Shown here in pieces: positions 54,360 through 63,662 of a stretch of DNA of 64,000 bases. This DNA comes from DATAES01 sp963721305 (GTDB lineage Bacteria; Actinomycetota; Acidimicrobiia; Acidimicrobiales; JACDCH01), in assembly GCA_963721305.1 (NCBI GenBank), contig CAVRIR010000002.1:372001-436000 (forward strand), given 5' to 3'. The notes beneath the pieces were generated by a model. The model was not told the DNA's origin. It saw only the letters and a program-made list of their open reading frames with translations, and did not search any database. A program made the translations under genes and the position numbers. Every line of letters begins with the position of its first letter. The first letter of the stretch is position 1.

Positions 54360-55063
54360 CAGTCCGCGAGGGCGATCGGCGGCGAGGGGTCGCCGTTCCC
54401 GCCTGCCGCGGGCAGAGCCGGCGCTGCGGAGCCCCGCCGCTGCTGGTGGAAGCTCAGGATCTGCAGCTCGACCGCCAGGTCGACCTTGCGCAGCGAGACG
54501 CCGGTCGGGACGGTCAGCACCGCAGGCGCGAAGTTCAGGATCGACGTCACGCCGGCGGCCACGAGCTTGTCCGCAACAGCCTGCGCCGCGACGGCCGGAG
54601 TGGCGACGATGCCGATGGCGATCTCGTTGGTCCGCACGATCTCGTCGAGCTCGGTCAGCGGCCGGATCTCACTGCCGGCCACCCGCTGGCCGACCTTCTC
54701 GGGATCGGCGTCGACGAGCGCCACCACGTGGAAGCCGCTGGCGCCGAACCCGCCGTAGTTGGCGAGGGCGTGCCCGAGGTTGCCGATGCCGACGATGACC
54801 ACGGGCCAGTGCTGGGTCAGACCGAGCTCGCGGCTCATCTGGAAGAGCAGGTACTCGACGTCGTAGCCGACACCCCGGGTCCCGTAGGAACCGAGGTACG
54901 ACAGGTCCTTGCGGACCTTCGCGGCATTCACCCCGGCCAACTCGGCCAGCCGCTCGGACGACACGGTCGTGGAGTCGCCGGCGATCTCGAGCAGGCTGCG
55001 CAGGTAGACCGGCAGCCTGGCCACGGTCGCGTCCGGGATCCGTCGGCGTCCCCGCTCAGTCAT
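54359..55063 (-). CDS. rex: Redox-sensing transcriptional repressor Rex
   Basis: 234 residues from ATG at 55063. N-terminal winged helix (RLPVYLRSLLEIAGDSTTVS, ELAGVNAAKVRKDLSYLGSYG) and Rossmann domain VGIGNLGHALANYGGF with the NADH-selective acid in VVALVDADPEKVG. Rex senses the NADH/NAD+ ratio and represses respiratory and heme genes. As in Streptomyces, it heads the hemACD operon, coupling heme supply to redox state. A Pro/Gly-rich tail follows the core. Possible autoregulation is described at the promoter entry. Confidence 0.96.
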   Translation of the reverse strand: MTERGRRRIPDATVARLPVYLRSLLEIAGDSTTVSSERLAELAGVNAAKVRKDLSYLGSYGTRGVGYDVEYLLFQMSRELGLTQHWPVVIVGIGNLGHALANYGGFGASGFHVVALVDADPEKVGQRVAGSEIRPLTELDEIVRTNEIAIGIVATPAVAAQAVADKLVAAGVTSILNFAPAVLTVPTGVSLRKVDLAVELQILSFHQQRRGSAAPALPAAGGNGDPSPPIALAD

Positions 55064-55070
55064 CGCGTGG

Positions 55071-55100
55071 ATGGTACGGGTGAGATGCACAAGTTCACAA
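55071..55100 (-). promoter_or_regulatory. Candidate leaderless rex promoter with a Rex half-site
   Basis: On the minus strand TTGTGA (55100-55095) and TACCAT (55076-55071) are 18 nt apart, and the -10 ends 7 nt before the ATG, so transcription may begin at or near the start codon. The -35 lies inside TTGTGAA, a perfect half of the Rex consensus TTGTGAA-N4-TTCACAA; the second half (TGCATCT) matches only 3 of 7, so it is a weak operator at best. Confidence 0.4.
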
Positions 55101-55122
55101 GGCTGGGCAGAATGGTCGCCCG

Positions 55123-55824
55123 ATGTACCTGCACCTCGCCCTCGCCGCGGCCGCGACACTGCTGGCGTTGGCGTTCGCGCTGTCCACGCTCGAACGGTGG
55201 ATCGATCGGCGCAAACCGCACGAAGGGGCATGGACCGTCGCACTCTTCCTCTTCACCGCGGCATCGGCGGCCCTGTTGGGCGGCGAGGCGTTCGGTTGGA
55301 ACGGCCTCTGGTTCCGGCTCTTCTACCTGTCCGGGGCGATCGTCAACGTGCCGTACCTCGCGCTCGGGACGGTGTACCTCCTCGCGTCGCCGACCGTGGG
55401 CAGGCGAACCGCGGCAGGGGTGCACGCGTTCGCGGCCTTCAGTGCAGGCGTGATCTGCGTCGCCCCGCTCACCGGTGCGATCGCGCCCGACTCGTTGCCG
55501 CAGGGCAGCGACGTGTTCGGACCGCTTCCCCGCATCCTCGCTGCAGTCGGATCGGGCGTTGCCGCCACGGTGATCATCGCGGGCGCGGTGTGGAGCGCGG
55601 TCAGGCTTGCCCGTCGCCGGTCGACCCGGCGGCTCGCCGGCGCCAACGTCCTGATCGCCGCAGGCACGCTCATCCTCGGCGCCGGAGGTGTCCTCAACTC
55701 GGTCCTCGACCAGATGAACGGCTTCGCCGTATCACTGGTCGTCGGGATCAGCGTCCTCTTCGCCGGCTTCCTGCTCACCAACGCCCCCCGTCGCCGCGCC
55801 ATCCACGCCGTCGAAGCCGCCTGA
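55123..55824 (+). CDS. Polytopic membrane protein of unknown function
   Basis: 233 residues with about seven predicted membrane helices, short loops, and basic residues on the cytoplasmic side (ERWIDRRKPHEG, RLARRRSTRR, NAPRRRA). I recognise no motif with a known activity. It is divergent from rex with a 59-nt gap that also holds the rex promoter, so Rex could influence it. It is followed by the palindromic element and converges on an acyl-CoA ligase. Confidence 0.75.
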   Translation: MYLHLALAAAATLLALAFALSTLERWIDRRKPHEGAWTVALFLFTAASAALLGGEAFGWNGLWFRLFYLSGAIVNVPYLALGTVYLLASPTVGRRTAAGVHAFAAFSAGVICVAPLTGAIAPDSLPQGSDVFGPLPRILAAVGSGVAATVIIAGAVWSAVRLARRRSTRRLAGANVLIAAGTLILGAGGVLNSVLDQMNGFAVSLVVGISVLFAGFLLTNAPRRRAIHAVEAA

Positions 55825-55834
55825 CCCGCTCCCC

Positions 55835-55884
55835 CCGACCCCGACCCGACCGCCCGACCCCGACCCGTCTCCGACCCCGACCCG
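55835..55884. repeat. C-rich short repeat after the membrane protein
   Basis: The 14-mer CCGACCCCGACCCG occurs three times, at 55835, 55854 and 55871, starting 10 nt past the stop codon. It is strongly strand-asymmetric in C and G and lies just before the palindromic element. Confidence 0.8.
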
Positions 55885-55890
55885 GCCTCG

Positions 55891-56001
55891 TCACATTGAT
55901 CGCTGAGCCACCGAATCGGTGGCCGGGCCTTCACAGAAGCCGCGGCCCGTCGTTCTGTGATCGCTCAGCCACCGAAATCGGTGGCTGAGACATCAATGTG
56001 A
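55891..56001. repeat. Cloverleaf-like palindromic element between convergent genes
   Basis: A 10-bp outer inverted repeat (TCACATTGAT 55891-55900, ATCAATGTGA 55992-56001) encloses three inner ones: GCCACCGA-A-TCGGTGGC (55907-55923), TCACAGAA/TTCTGTGA (55931-55938, 55953-55960) and CTCAGCCACCGA/TCGGTGGCTGAG (55964-55975, 55978-55989). The first and third also form a direct repeat of about 27 nt (TGATCGCT then AGCCACCGA). It could be a bidirectional terminator or a small non-autonomous mobile element. Confidence 0.75.
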
Positions 56002-56027
56002 GCGAACGCGGCGGTCCGCCAGGGGGG

Positions 56028-57524
56028 CTACTGGAGGGTGCGGCGGAGGACCTTGCCCGTGGTGCCGACGGGGATCTCGTCGACGAACATGATCTTCTCG
56101 GGGCACTTGTACCGGGCGAGGCGTTCGGCGCAGAACGCGATCAGGTCGTCCTCCTCGACTGACGTCCCGTGCGCCACGACCACGTAGGCCTTCACCGCCT
56201 CGCCCGTGTACGGATGGGGCACGCCGATCACGCCGCACGCCTCGACGGCAGGATGCTCGAGCAACACGTTCTCGACCTCGGCCGGGAACACGTTGAACCC
56301 GGACACGATGATCAGGTCCTTCACGCGGTCGACGAGGAACAGTTGGCCGTCGTCATCGACCACGGCGACATCGCCCGTGCGCAGCCAGCCATCGCCGCCG
56401 AGCGCCGCGGCCGTGGCGGCGTCGTCGTGCCAGTAGCCCGTGAACACGTTCGGTCCCGACACCCAGATCTCGCCCGGATCGCCGATGAGAACGTCCTCGC
56501 CGTCGGAGTCGACGAGTCGCACGTGCACGCCCGGCAACGGCGCACCGATCGACCCGGGCTTCTCGTGGTCGCCGGCCGATGTCGTGACGACGGGCGATGC
56601 CTCGGTGAGTCCGTATCCCTCGGTGATCGTCACTGCGAACCGCTGCGCGAACGTCCCGCGCACCGACAACGGCAGCTTCGCCGCGCCCGAGGCCGCGATG
56701 CGGACGGATGCGAACGCGTCGTCGGGAACGTCGGTGAGCGACGACCACGCCGTCCACATCGCCGGCGCGCCGGGGACGATCGTGACGCCGTGCCGTTGCA
56801 CCGCTTCGAGCGCGGACGTCGGATCGAAGCGCTCGATGAGCACGACCCGTGATCCCGCGTACAGCGAGAGTCCCAGCACGACGTTGAGCCCGAAGATGTG
56901 GAACAGCGGGAGCACACCGAGGCTCACGTCGTCCGCGGTCTGCACGCGCAAGGGGTTCGCCTGCATCTGCTCGATGTTCGAACGCAAGTTGCCGTGCGTG
57001 AGCATCGCCGCCTTCGGGAAGCCAGCGGTTCCGCTCGTGAACATGAGGACGGCAAGGTCGTCGTCATCGCGTTCGACGATCGGCGCGGTCGCTCCTGTCG
57101 CGAGGAGGTCGTCGAGCATGACGCGTCCTGGCACGTCGACGTCCTGCGTGACGATGCAATGTTCGAGGTCGGGGAGCTTGTCTCGATCGAGCCGCGGCAA
57201 CTGCGCCAGCACCGACGGACCCGCGACGATCGCACGTGCACCGACTGAGCCGAGCTCGGACTCCAGCTCGCGCGCCGGGCTCGTGGGGTTGAGCGGTACC
57301 GCAACGAGTCCCGCGCCGAGCGCGGCGAGGTAGGAGACGACGAAGTACCAGTTCGTACCGCACACGATGCCGATGCGGTCGCCCTGTTGGAGGCCGAGTC
57401 CGGCTAGTCCAGCGCGGAGCGCGGCCGCCTGTTCACGCAACATCCCGTATGTGGTGGTGCGACCGCGGCTCACGAGTGCCACCGCGTCGTCGGGATGCGG
57501 ATCGAGCACGGTGGCGAGGTTCAC
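56028..57524 (-). CDS. AMP-dependent acyl-CoA synthetase/ligase
   Basis: 498 residues from GTG at 57524 with GGAAGGA upstream. Adenylation motifs are LMFTSGTAGFPKAAMLTHGN, YGLTEASPV, GWLRTGDVAVVDDDG, RVKDLIIVSGFNVFP, and the C-terminal lysine in PVGTTGKVLRR. It resembles FadD-type fatty acyl-CoA or acyl-AMP ligases. The acyl chain length is not evident. It is divergent from an ABC exporter. Confidence 0.9.
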   Translation of the reverse strand: MNLATVLDPHPDDAVALVSRGRTTTYGMLREQAAALRAGLAGLGLQQGDRIGIVCGTNWYFVVSYLAALGAGLVAVPLNPTSPARELESELGSVGARAIVAGPSVLAQLPRLDRDKLPDLEHCIVTQDVDVPGRVMLDDLLATGATAPIVERDDDDLAVLMFTSGTAGFPKAAMLTHGNLRSNIEQMQANPLRVQTADDVSLGVLPLFHIFGLNVVLGLSLYAGSRVVLIERFDPTSALEAVQRHGVTIVPGAPAMWTAWSSLTDVPDDAFASVRIAASGAAKLPLSVRGTFAQRFAVTITEGYGLTEASPVVTTSAGDHEKPGSIGAPLPGVHVRLVDSDGEDVLIGDPGEIWVSGPNVFTGYWHDDAATAAALGGDGWLRTGDVAVVDDDGQLFLVDRVKDLIIVSGFNVFPAEVENVLLEHPAVEACGVIGVPHPYTGEAVKAYVVVAHGTSVEEDDLIAFCAERLARYKCPEKIMFVDEIPVGTTGKVLRRTLQ

Positions 57525-57679
57525 AGCGCGTCCTTCCGGGCGGTCACACGGGTTCCAACCGTCAAGGTGTCGAACGGGCAGGCCGATACTTCCCGCGAGA
57601 TCGACGAGCGGGCAACCCGGCCGTCGGTATGCCGATCCTGGAGGGAACCCAACGGCGCTGCAGAGGTCAAACTGTCACC

Positions 57680-58649
<970 letters not shown>

Positions 58650-58657
<8 letters not shown>

Positions 58658-59480
58658 CAACGCGGTGCGCGAGCCGATCAACTGGACCGCCGTTCGCGCG
58701 GTGATGTCCAAGGACCTCGCAGCCATCCGCCGCTCGAAGGCCATCGTGCTGCCCATGGTCATCGTGCCGTTCCTGATGCTCGTCGTCCTGCCGTTGGTCA
58801 TCGGCTTCGCAGCGCGGTCACAATCCCACTTCGACGTGTCGCGGTTCCTGTCGAACTTGCCCGGCGACATCGCGAAGCCGATCCTCCGGCTACCGGTCCG
58901 TCAACAGCTCATCGTGTTGGTCAACGGTTACTTGCTTGCGCCGCTCTTCCTCATCGTCCCGCTCATGGTCTCGGCGGTCGTCGCCGCGGACGCCTTTGCC
59001 GGCGAGAAGGAGCGCAGGACGCTCGAGACCTTGTTGCACCTGCCCATCGGCGAGCGTGATCTGTTCATCGCGAAGCTCCTGACGGCGTTCATTCCCGCCG
59101 TGCTGCTGTCGTGGCTCGGATTCGTGTGCTTCGCGCTCGTCACCAACACCGTCGCGTGGCCTGTGATGCACCGCGTCTTCGTGCCGACGCGGCTGTGGCT
59201 CGTGATGATCTTCTGGGTCGCGCCCGGCGTCGCTGCGCTGGGACTCGGGATCATGGTGCGAGTCTCAGCTCGCGCCCGCACCTCGCAAGAGGCGAACCAG
59301 CTCGGTGGCGCGGTCATCCTCCCACTCGTCTTCCTCGCGGTCGGGCAAGCGACCGGCCTGCTGCTCGTCGAGCTACAGGTCGCGGTCGCGATCGGCGCGT
59401 TCGTGTGGCTCATCGCCATCCTCCTGTGCGTTCGCGGCGCGCACCGCTTCACGCGCGATCGGCTCGCCGAGCGCTTGTGA
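58650..59480 (+). CDS. ABC-2 type exporter permease
   Basis: 276 residues from ATG at 58650. Six hydrophobic segments; the conserved ABC-2 stretch DAFAGEKERRTLETLLHLPI lies between helices 2 and 3, as in Na+ or drug exporter permeases (NatB-like). It works with the preceding ATPase. It is convergent with the 29-codon ORF, 19 nt away. Confidence 0.9.
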
Positions 59481-59499
59481 CACGCGCGTCGAAGCGCGG

Positions 59500-59589
59500 T
59501 CAGTGAGAGAGGATCACGAACTGCAGGATCGCTGCGCCGAAGATCATGGCGAGAAGCACCGCCAGCGCGATCGTCGTCCCCTTCCTCAC
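59500..59589 (-). CDS. 29-residue single-span membrane protein (small ORF)
   Basis: GTG at 59589 overlaps the stop of the SAM hydroxide adenosyltransferase gene by 4 nt (GTGA). It encodes MRKGTTIALAVLLAMIFGAA and nine more residues: one basic N-terminal turn followed by a single hydrophobic helix. The coupling and the charge-then-helix pattern argue for translation. Function unknown. Confidence 0.5.
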   Translation of the reverse strand: MRKGTTIALAVLLAMIFGAAILQFVILSH

Positions 59590-60440
59590 GGCTCCTCCGT
59601 GTCACTCACGACGCGCAGTGGTAGCAGCGGTCCGTCGAACGACTCCAACGTGACCGGATCGCCCGCGTGCAGACCGAGTTGCTCCCCCGCCGATCCGCGG
59701 TCGACCGCTATCGACAGCAAGCCGTACGAGTCCACGATGAGTCCGATCTCGCCGGTGCGCAGCGCGGCGTAGCTGTCGGCCCGCACCGCGGTGCGTTTCG
59801 TCTCCGCGAACCGGAGGCGGACACGTTCACCGAACTCGCTCAGTTCCTCAGGATCGACATTGAGCTGCGCGTTGCCGAACCGGTCGACCCAGAGCACCTC
59901 GGCCACGAGCGCGCCGCCTTCCTCACGCGTGATGGGGAGCAGACCGGGCAACAGCGTCACCGGCTCGATCACGTCGCCCAACGCACCGAGGTCGACGCCG
60001 TTGCAGAGGTGCGCCGCAGCAGGTGCGAAGACGTCACGACCCGCGAACGTCGGCCCCGGTGCGGGAAGTTGGTACTCGGCGTTGGTCAGTGAGACCGCGC
60101 GCCCCGCGCCCCCGACCATCGCGACTGCAGGTGCGAGCAGTCCGTTGTCCGGGCCGATCAACACCGACTGGCCGTCGCCGACTTCGATCGCGACAGCGCG
60201 GCGGTCGCTACCGACGCCGGGATCGACCACCGCGAGGACGATCCCGGGTACGAGGTACTGCGCGCTCCGCGCCAACGTGAGCCCGGCGCCGCGCACGTCG
60301 TGCGGTTCGATGTCGTGCGTCAGATCGACGACGGTCGCCTGGGGGGCGATCGAGCGGATCACCGACTTCACGACTCCGACGAACTCGTCAGTCAGGCCGT
60401 AGTCGGTCAGGAACGTGATCGTGTCGTACCGGCGGCCCAT
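59586..60440 (-). CDS. S-adenosyl-L-methionine hydroxide adenosyltransferase family protein
   Basis: 284 residues. Family motifs are FLTDYGLTDEFVG near the N terminus, VVDPGVGSDRRAVAIE, GPDNGLLAPA, and FAGRDVFAPAAAHL. Members (former DUF62) hydrolyse SAM to adenosine and methionine, or in special cases are fluorinases or chlorinases; the halide-binding loop of fluorinase is not evident. It is followed by the coupled 29-codon ORF. Confidence 0.93.
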   Translation of the reverse strand: MGRRYDTITFLTDYGLTDEFVGVVKSVIRSIAPQATVVDLTHDIEPHDVRGAGLTLARSAQYLVPGIVLAVVDPGVGSDRRAVAIEVGDGQSVLIGPDNGLLAPAVAMVGGAGRAVSLTNAEYQLPAPGPTFAGRDVFAPAAAHLCNGVDLGALGDVIEPVTLLPGLLPITREEGGALVAEVLWVDRFGNAQLNVDPEELSEFGERVRLRFAETKRTAVRADSYAALRTGEIGLIVDSYGLLSIAVDRGSAGEQLGLHAGDPVTLESFDGPLLPLRVVSDTEEP

Positions 60441-60477
60441 CGGAGGAACGACGGTACCGGTACTGCTTCGGGTGCTG

Positions 60478-60672
60478 CTACCCGGCCTGCGTGTACTGAT
60501 TGGCGATGAACGCGTCGAGATCGTCCTCGCGCACCCGGTACGCCTTGCCGACCCGAACTGCCCCGAGCTCGCCGTTCTTGATCAGCCGGTAGACCGTCAT
60601 CGTCGAGACGCGAAGCACATCGGCGACCTCTTGGACGGTCAGGAACCGTGCCCGCGCCTGTGACTGCGCCAT
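60478..60672 (-). CDS. BldC-like MerR-type helix-turn-helix protein
   Basis: 64 residues, nearly all one winged helix-turn-helix: FLTVQEVADVLRVSTMTVYR, then LIKNGELGAVRVGKAYRV. It matches actinobacterial BldC and excisionase-like small regulators. BldC binds direct repeats cooperatively and controls development in Streptomyces; here the target set is unknown. It lies 37 nt upstream of the SAM hydroxide gene and 86 nt after proC. Confidence 0.9.
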   Translation of the reverse strand: MAQSQARARFLTVQEVADVLRVSTMTVYRLIKNGELGAVRVGKAYRVREDDLDAFIANQYTQAG

Positions 60673-60758
60673 GGGAAACCCCTTCCTCCGCTGGGGAAAC
60701 TGTAGGCGTCTGTTGGTGGTGTTGTCATCGGGGCCATCGAGCTGGGCCTGGCGAATGG

Positions 60759-61544
60759 TCAGGGCCGGCCGAGCTCCTTCGACCGCTCCGCCGCCGCCGC
60801 CACGGCGTCGAGGAAGGCGGCCCGGACTGCAGCGGACTCGAGCGCGTGGAGGCCGGCAGCGGTCGTGCCGCCGGGGCTGGTGACCATCGCTCGCAACGAC
60901 TCCGCCGTCTCGCCCGTTTCTGTCAGCAGGCGTGCGGCCCCCAGCAACGTCTGGTTGGCCAACGCGACGCTGACGTCACGGGGAAGCCCGGCGAGCACGC
61001 CGCCGTCGATCAACGCCTCGGCGACGAGGAACACGTAGGCAGGACCGGATCCCGACAGCCCGGTCACCGCGTCGAGCAGGTGCTCAGGCAGCCGCACCAC
61101 GGTGCCCACCGCCGCCAGGATCGACTCGGCCCAAGCAAGGTCGTCGTCCGTGGCCATGCGCCCACCGGCAATGGCGGCCGCGCCGGCACCCACCAGCGCC
61201 GGCGTGTTCGGCATCGCCCGTACCACCGGGACGTCGCCCACGGCCGATTCGAGGCGGGACAACGGGACACCGGCCGCAATCGACAGCACCCGTCCGCAGC
61301 CGGCCTCGATGACGGCCGCGCAGACGGAGTCGACATCGCCAGGCTTGACCGCGATGACCGCGCCGTCCGCCGCCGCCGGCTCGGCGAGGACGGTCACGCC
61401 CGGGAACTGCTTGTCGAGGTCGGTCCGGCGGTCGGCCAGCTTCTCGACCACGCCGAGCTCGGCCGGCAGCGCCCACCCCGACGCGAGCAGTCCCGACAGC
61501 AGCGCCTCGCCCATGCGTCCGCCCCCGACCAACTGGAGTTTCAC
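60759..61544 (-). CDS. proC: Pyrroline-5-carboxylate reductase
   Basis: 261 residues. NADP-binding GGGRMGEALLSGLLASG at the N terminus and the C-terminal signature LSGSGPAYVFLVAEALIDGG are clear. It performs the last step of proline synthesis. The start is GTG at 61544. The 158-nt region upstream contains an AT-richer patch with TGCAT-gaa-ATGCA at 61649-61661 and no clear promoter. Confidence 0.96.
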   Translation of the reverse strand: MKLQLVGGGRMGEALLSGLLASGWALPAELGVVEKLADRRTDLDKQFPGVTVLAEPAAADGAVIAVKPGDVDSVCAAVIEAGCGRVLSIAAGVPLSRLESAVGDVPVVRAMPNTPALVGAGAAAIAGGRMATDDDLAWAESILAAVGTVVRLPEHLLDAVTGLSGSGPAYVFLVAEALIDGGVLAGLPRDVSVALANQTLLGAARLLTETGETAESLRAMVTSPGGTTAAGLHALESAAVRAAFLDAVAAAAERSKELGRP

Positions 61545-61702
61545 GCCCGAACCGTAGCTGTGGGAGCCCGAAGCGACGGCCGGTGCGCCCCTTCCCCGAC
61601 GGGCGACCGAACGCCGCTCCGGACTCGTGCGGCACTCTAGATCGAGGATGCATGAAATGCAATGAGATCTACTGATGCGGGTCTCGACGCCGAGCGGGCG
61701 GG

Positions 61703-62164
61703 TCAGCCGTTGAAGCGCGAGGCGAAACCGATGCGAAGCGCGGGACGGAAGAACTGCTCGACCCAGGCGTAGAGCGAACCGAGGATGCGATCGAGCTCGT
61801 CGTCGTCGACGGCGTCGTTGCCGAGCTGGCCGAGCAGGAACACCGCGTCCTCCTCGCCGATGGCGAACGCGGCGCCGTACAGCTTCAGGTTCCGCCGAAG
61901 GAGGTGCTCGTAGAACTGCTCGTGGTTCTCCTCCGGCGCGGGCATCACGTAGGTCTCGTAGTGCAGGGTCCGCTGGCCGAGTGTGAGCCAGATCGTGAAG
62001 GTGTCCTTCTGCTCGCCCTTGACCCGGATGAACCAGCGGCGGACCTCCGGCTCGCGATCAACGGCAGCGATGACAGGGTTCTCGAGTCGTTGGCGCTCGG
62101 CCCACGCGTCGATGCGAGCCGCAAGCTCTTCGAGCTCGTCGTCCGTGAACGGACGATCGCTCAC
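61703..62164 (-). CDS. YbjN domain-containing protein
   Basis: 153 residues. YbjN-type fold segments RRWFIRVKGEQKDTFTIWLT and RNLKLYGAAFAIGEEDAVFL are recognisable. Actinobacterial YbjN genes lie next to mshA (Rv0486-Rv0487 in M. tuberculosis), and the same order is kept here with a tandem repeat in between. Molecular function is unknown; the fold resembles type III secretion chaperones. Confidence 0.88.
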   Translation of the reverse strand: MSDRPFTDDELEELAARIDAWAERQRLENPVIAAVDREPEVRRWFIRVKGEQKDTFTIWLTLGQRTLHYETYVMPAPEENHEQFYEHLLRRNLKLYGAAFAIGEEDAVFLLGQLGNDAVDDDELDRILGSLYAWVEQFFRPALRIGFASRFNG

Positions 62165-62173
62165 GGTGTTCCT

Positions 62174-62431
62174 TCGGGGGCTGCGCCCCCGGACCCCATC
62201 ACGTCCGGCTCCCTGGCGGTCGCACGGCCGCCGTGAGCTCGCCTCGCTCGCTCAGTGCTGCCTCGGGGGCTACGCCCCCGGACCCCATCACGTCCGGCTC
62301 CCTGGCGGTCGCACGGCCGCCGTGAGCTCGCCTCGCTCGCTCAGTGCTGCCTCGGGGGCTGCGCCCCCGGACCCCATCACGTCCGGCTCCCTGGCGGTCG
62401 CACGGCCGCCGTGAGCTCGCCTCGCTCGCTC
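62174..62431. repeat. 89-bp tandem repeat, about 2.9 copies
   Basis: Copies begin at 62174, 62263 and 62352 and differ by very few bases. Each opens with the hairpin CGGGGGC-tgc-GCCCCCG (tac in copy 2), then GGACCCCATCACGTCCGG, CACGG/CCGTG arms and GAGCTCGCCTCGCTCGCTCA. The third copy ends inside the mshA stop codon. It fills the mshA-ybjN gap. Confidence 0.93.
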
Positions 62432-63650
62432 ACGCGGTGCAGTCGACGGGTTGCCGCACGGTGAGGTCCGCGTACAGCCGTCGCAACCGCGCCGCAGTCG
62501 TCGACCACGTGTACCCGCGCGCTCGGGCCGCGGCGGCGGCGCCCATGCGTTGCGCGCGCGCCGGATCCGAGAGCAACGCATCGACCGCGCTCGCGAAGAC
62601 CTCCGGCTGCCGGCCCTCGACGAGATAGCCGGTCTCGCCGTCGTCGACGAGCGTGCGCAGTCCTCCGACCGCGGCTGCGACGACCGGCGTGCCGCACGCG
62701 CCGGCTTCGAGCGCGACGAGTCCGAAGGATTCCGAGCGGCTGGGCACGATGCAGAGATCCGCGGCGCGGTAGTAGGTCGCGAGCAGCTGGTGCGGCTGGG
62801 GCGAGACCCATCGGATGCGCTCGGCCACACCGAGCTCGTCGGCCAGAAGCTCGGCCTTCGCCGCTTCCGCGTGCCCGTCGGCACCGCTCGGTCCGCCCAC
62901 GACGACCAGCTGCGCATCCCGGCGGCGAAGCTCGGCCAGCGCGCCGATGGCGACGTCGAGACCCTTCAGCGGCTGGATCCGTCCGACGAACAGCAGCATC
63001 GGTGAGCCGTCGAGGCCGTAACCCAACGCCTTGCGCGCGCCGAAGCGGTCGCCGGGAGAGAAGAACGCGTGGATCACACCGGGGGGCACGAGCTGGATGC
63101 GATCGGAGGGCGCGCCGTAGAGCGCGATGAGCTGCTGCGCCTCTGCGACGCATGACGCGGTGATGGCGTCGGAGCAATCCATCACCGCGTGCTCGGCCTG
63201 CACACGTCGCTCGGGTTCGGCATCGCCGGTCTCGGCTTTCACGCGCGCCAGCGTGTGGAACGTCGAGACGAGCGGTACGTCCAGCTCGTGCTTCAACCGG
63301 TGGCCGGCGACACCCGACAGCCAGTAGTTCGCATGGATGGCGTCGACGTCACCGATCGCGTGCAGCGCGTCGAGCACACCGTCGGTGAACTCGTCCACCA
63401 GCTCGGGCAACCGCTCCTTCACGACGTCGTGCCGCCCGGCGTCGATGTGCACGACGCGAAAGCCAGGCTCGACGTCGACGATGTCGGGGAGGTCGGCGCG
63501 CCATCGTCTGGTGAACACGCTGCACTCCACACCCGCCTGCGCCAGCGACGACACGAGTTCGCGGACGTAGACGTTCATGCCCCCGCTGTCACCGGTGCCG
63601 GGCTGAGCGAGGGGAGAGGTGTGCAGGGAGAGGACGGCGAGCGAGCGCAC
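62430..63650 (-). CDS. mshA: D-inositol-3-phosphate glycosyltransferase
   Basis: 406 residues from GTG at 63650. The GT4 fold has GTGDSGGMNVYVREL at the N terminus, the nucleotide-sugar site VGRIQPLKGLDVAIG and the E-x7-E motif in ESFGLVALEAGACGTP. MshA starts mycothiol synthesis by adding GlcNAc to inositol-3-phosphate, marking the host as an actinobacterium. Its stop codon lies in the last copy of the 89-bp repeat. Confidence 0.95.
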   Translation of the reverse strand: MRSLAVLSLHTSPLAQPGTGDSGGMNVYVRELVSSLAQAGVECSVFTRRWRADLPDIVDVEPGFRVVHIDAGRHDVVKERLPELVDEFTDGVLDALHAIGDVDAIHANYWLSGVAGHRLKHELDVPLVSTFHTLARVKAETGDAEPERRVQAEHAVMDCSDAITASCVAEAQQLIALYGAPSDRIQLVPPGVIHAFFSPGDRFGARKALGYGLDGSPMLLFVGRIQPLKGLDVAIGALAELRRRDAQLVVVGGPSGADGHAEAAKAELLADELGVAERIRWVSPQPHQLLATYYRAADLCIVPSRSESFGLVALEAGACGTPVVAAAVGGLRTLVDDGETGYLVEGRQPEVFASAVDALLSDPARAQRMGAAAAARARGYTWSTTAARLRRLYADLTVRQPVDCTA

Positions 63651-63662
63651 GACGGTCGAAGG

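Noticed and set aside
55071..55100. A full Rex operator upstream of rex
   Set aside because: Only one half-site is good; the second matches 3 of 7, so only a weak candidate is claimed.
59586..60440. Fluorinase or chlorinase
   Set aside because: The common SAM hydroxide adenosyltransferase motifs fit, and no halide-specific loop is visible.
62174..62431. CRISPR array
   Set aside because: Repeats are 89 nt and contiguous without unique spacers, and no cas gene is nearby.
62430..62500. Short open frames across the 89-bp repeats encoding repeated peptides
   Set aside because: The period is not a multiple of three, so frames change between copies; no ribosome sites or conserved starts.
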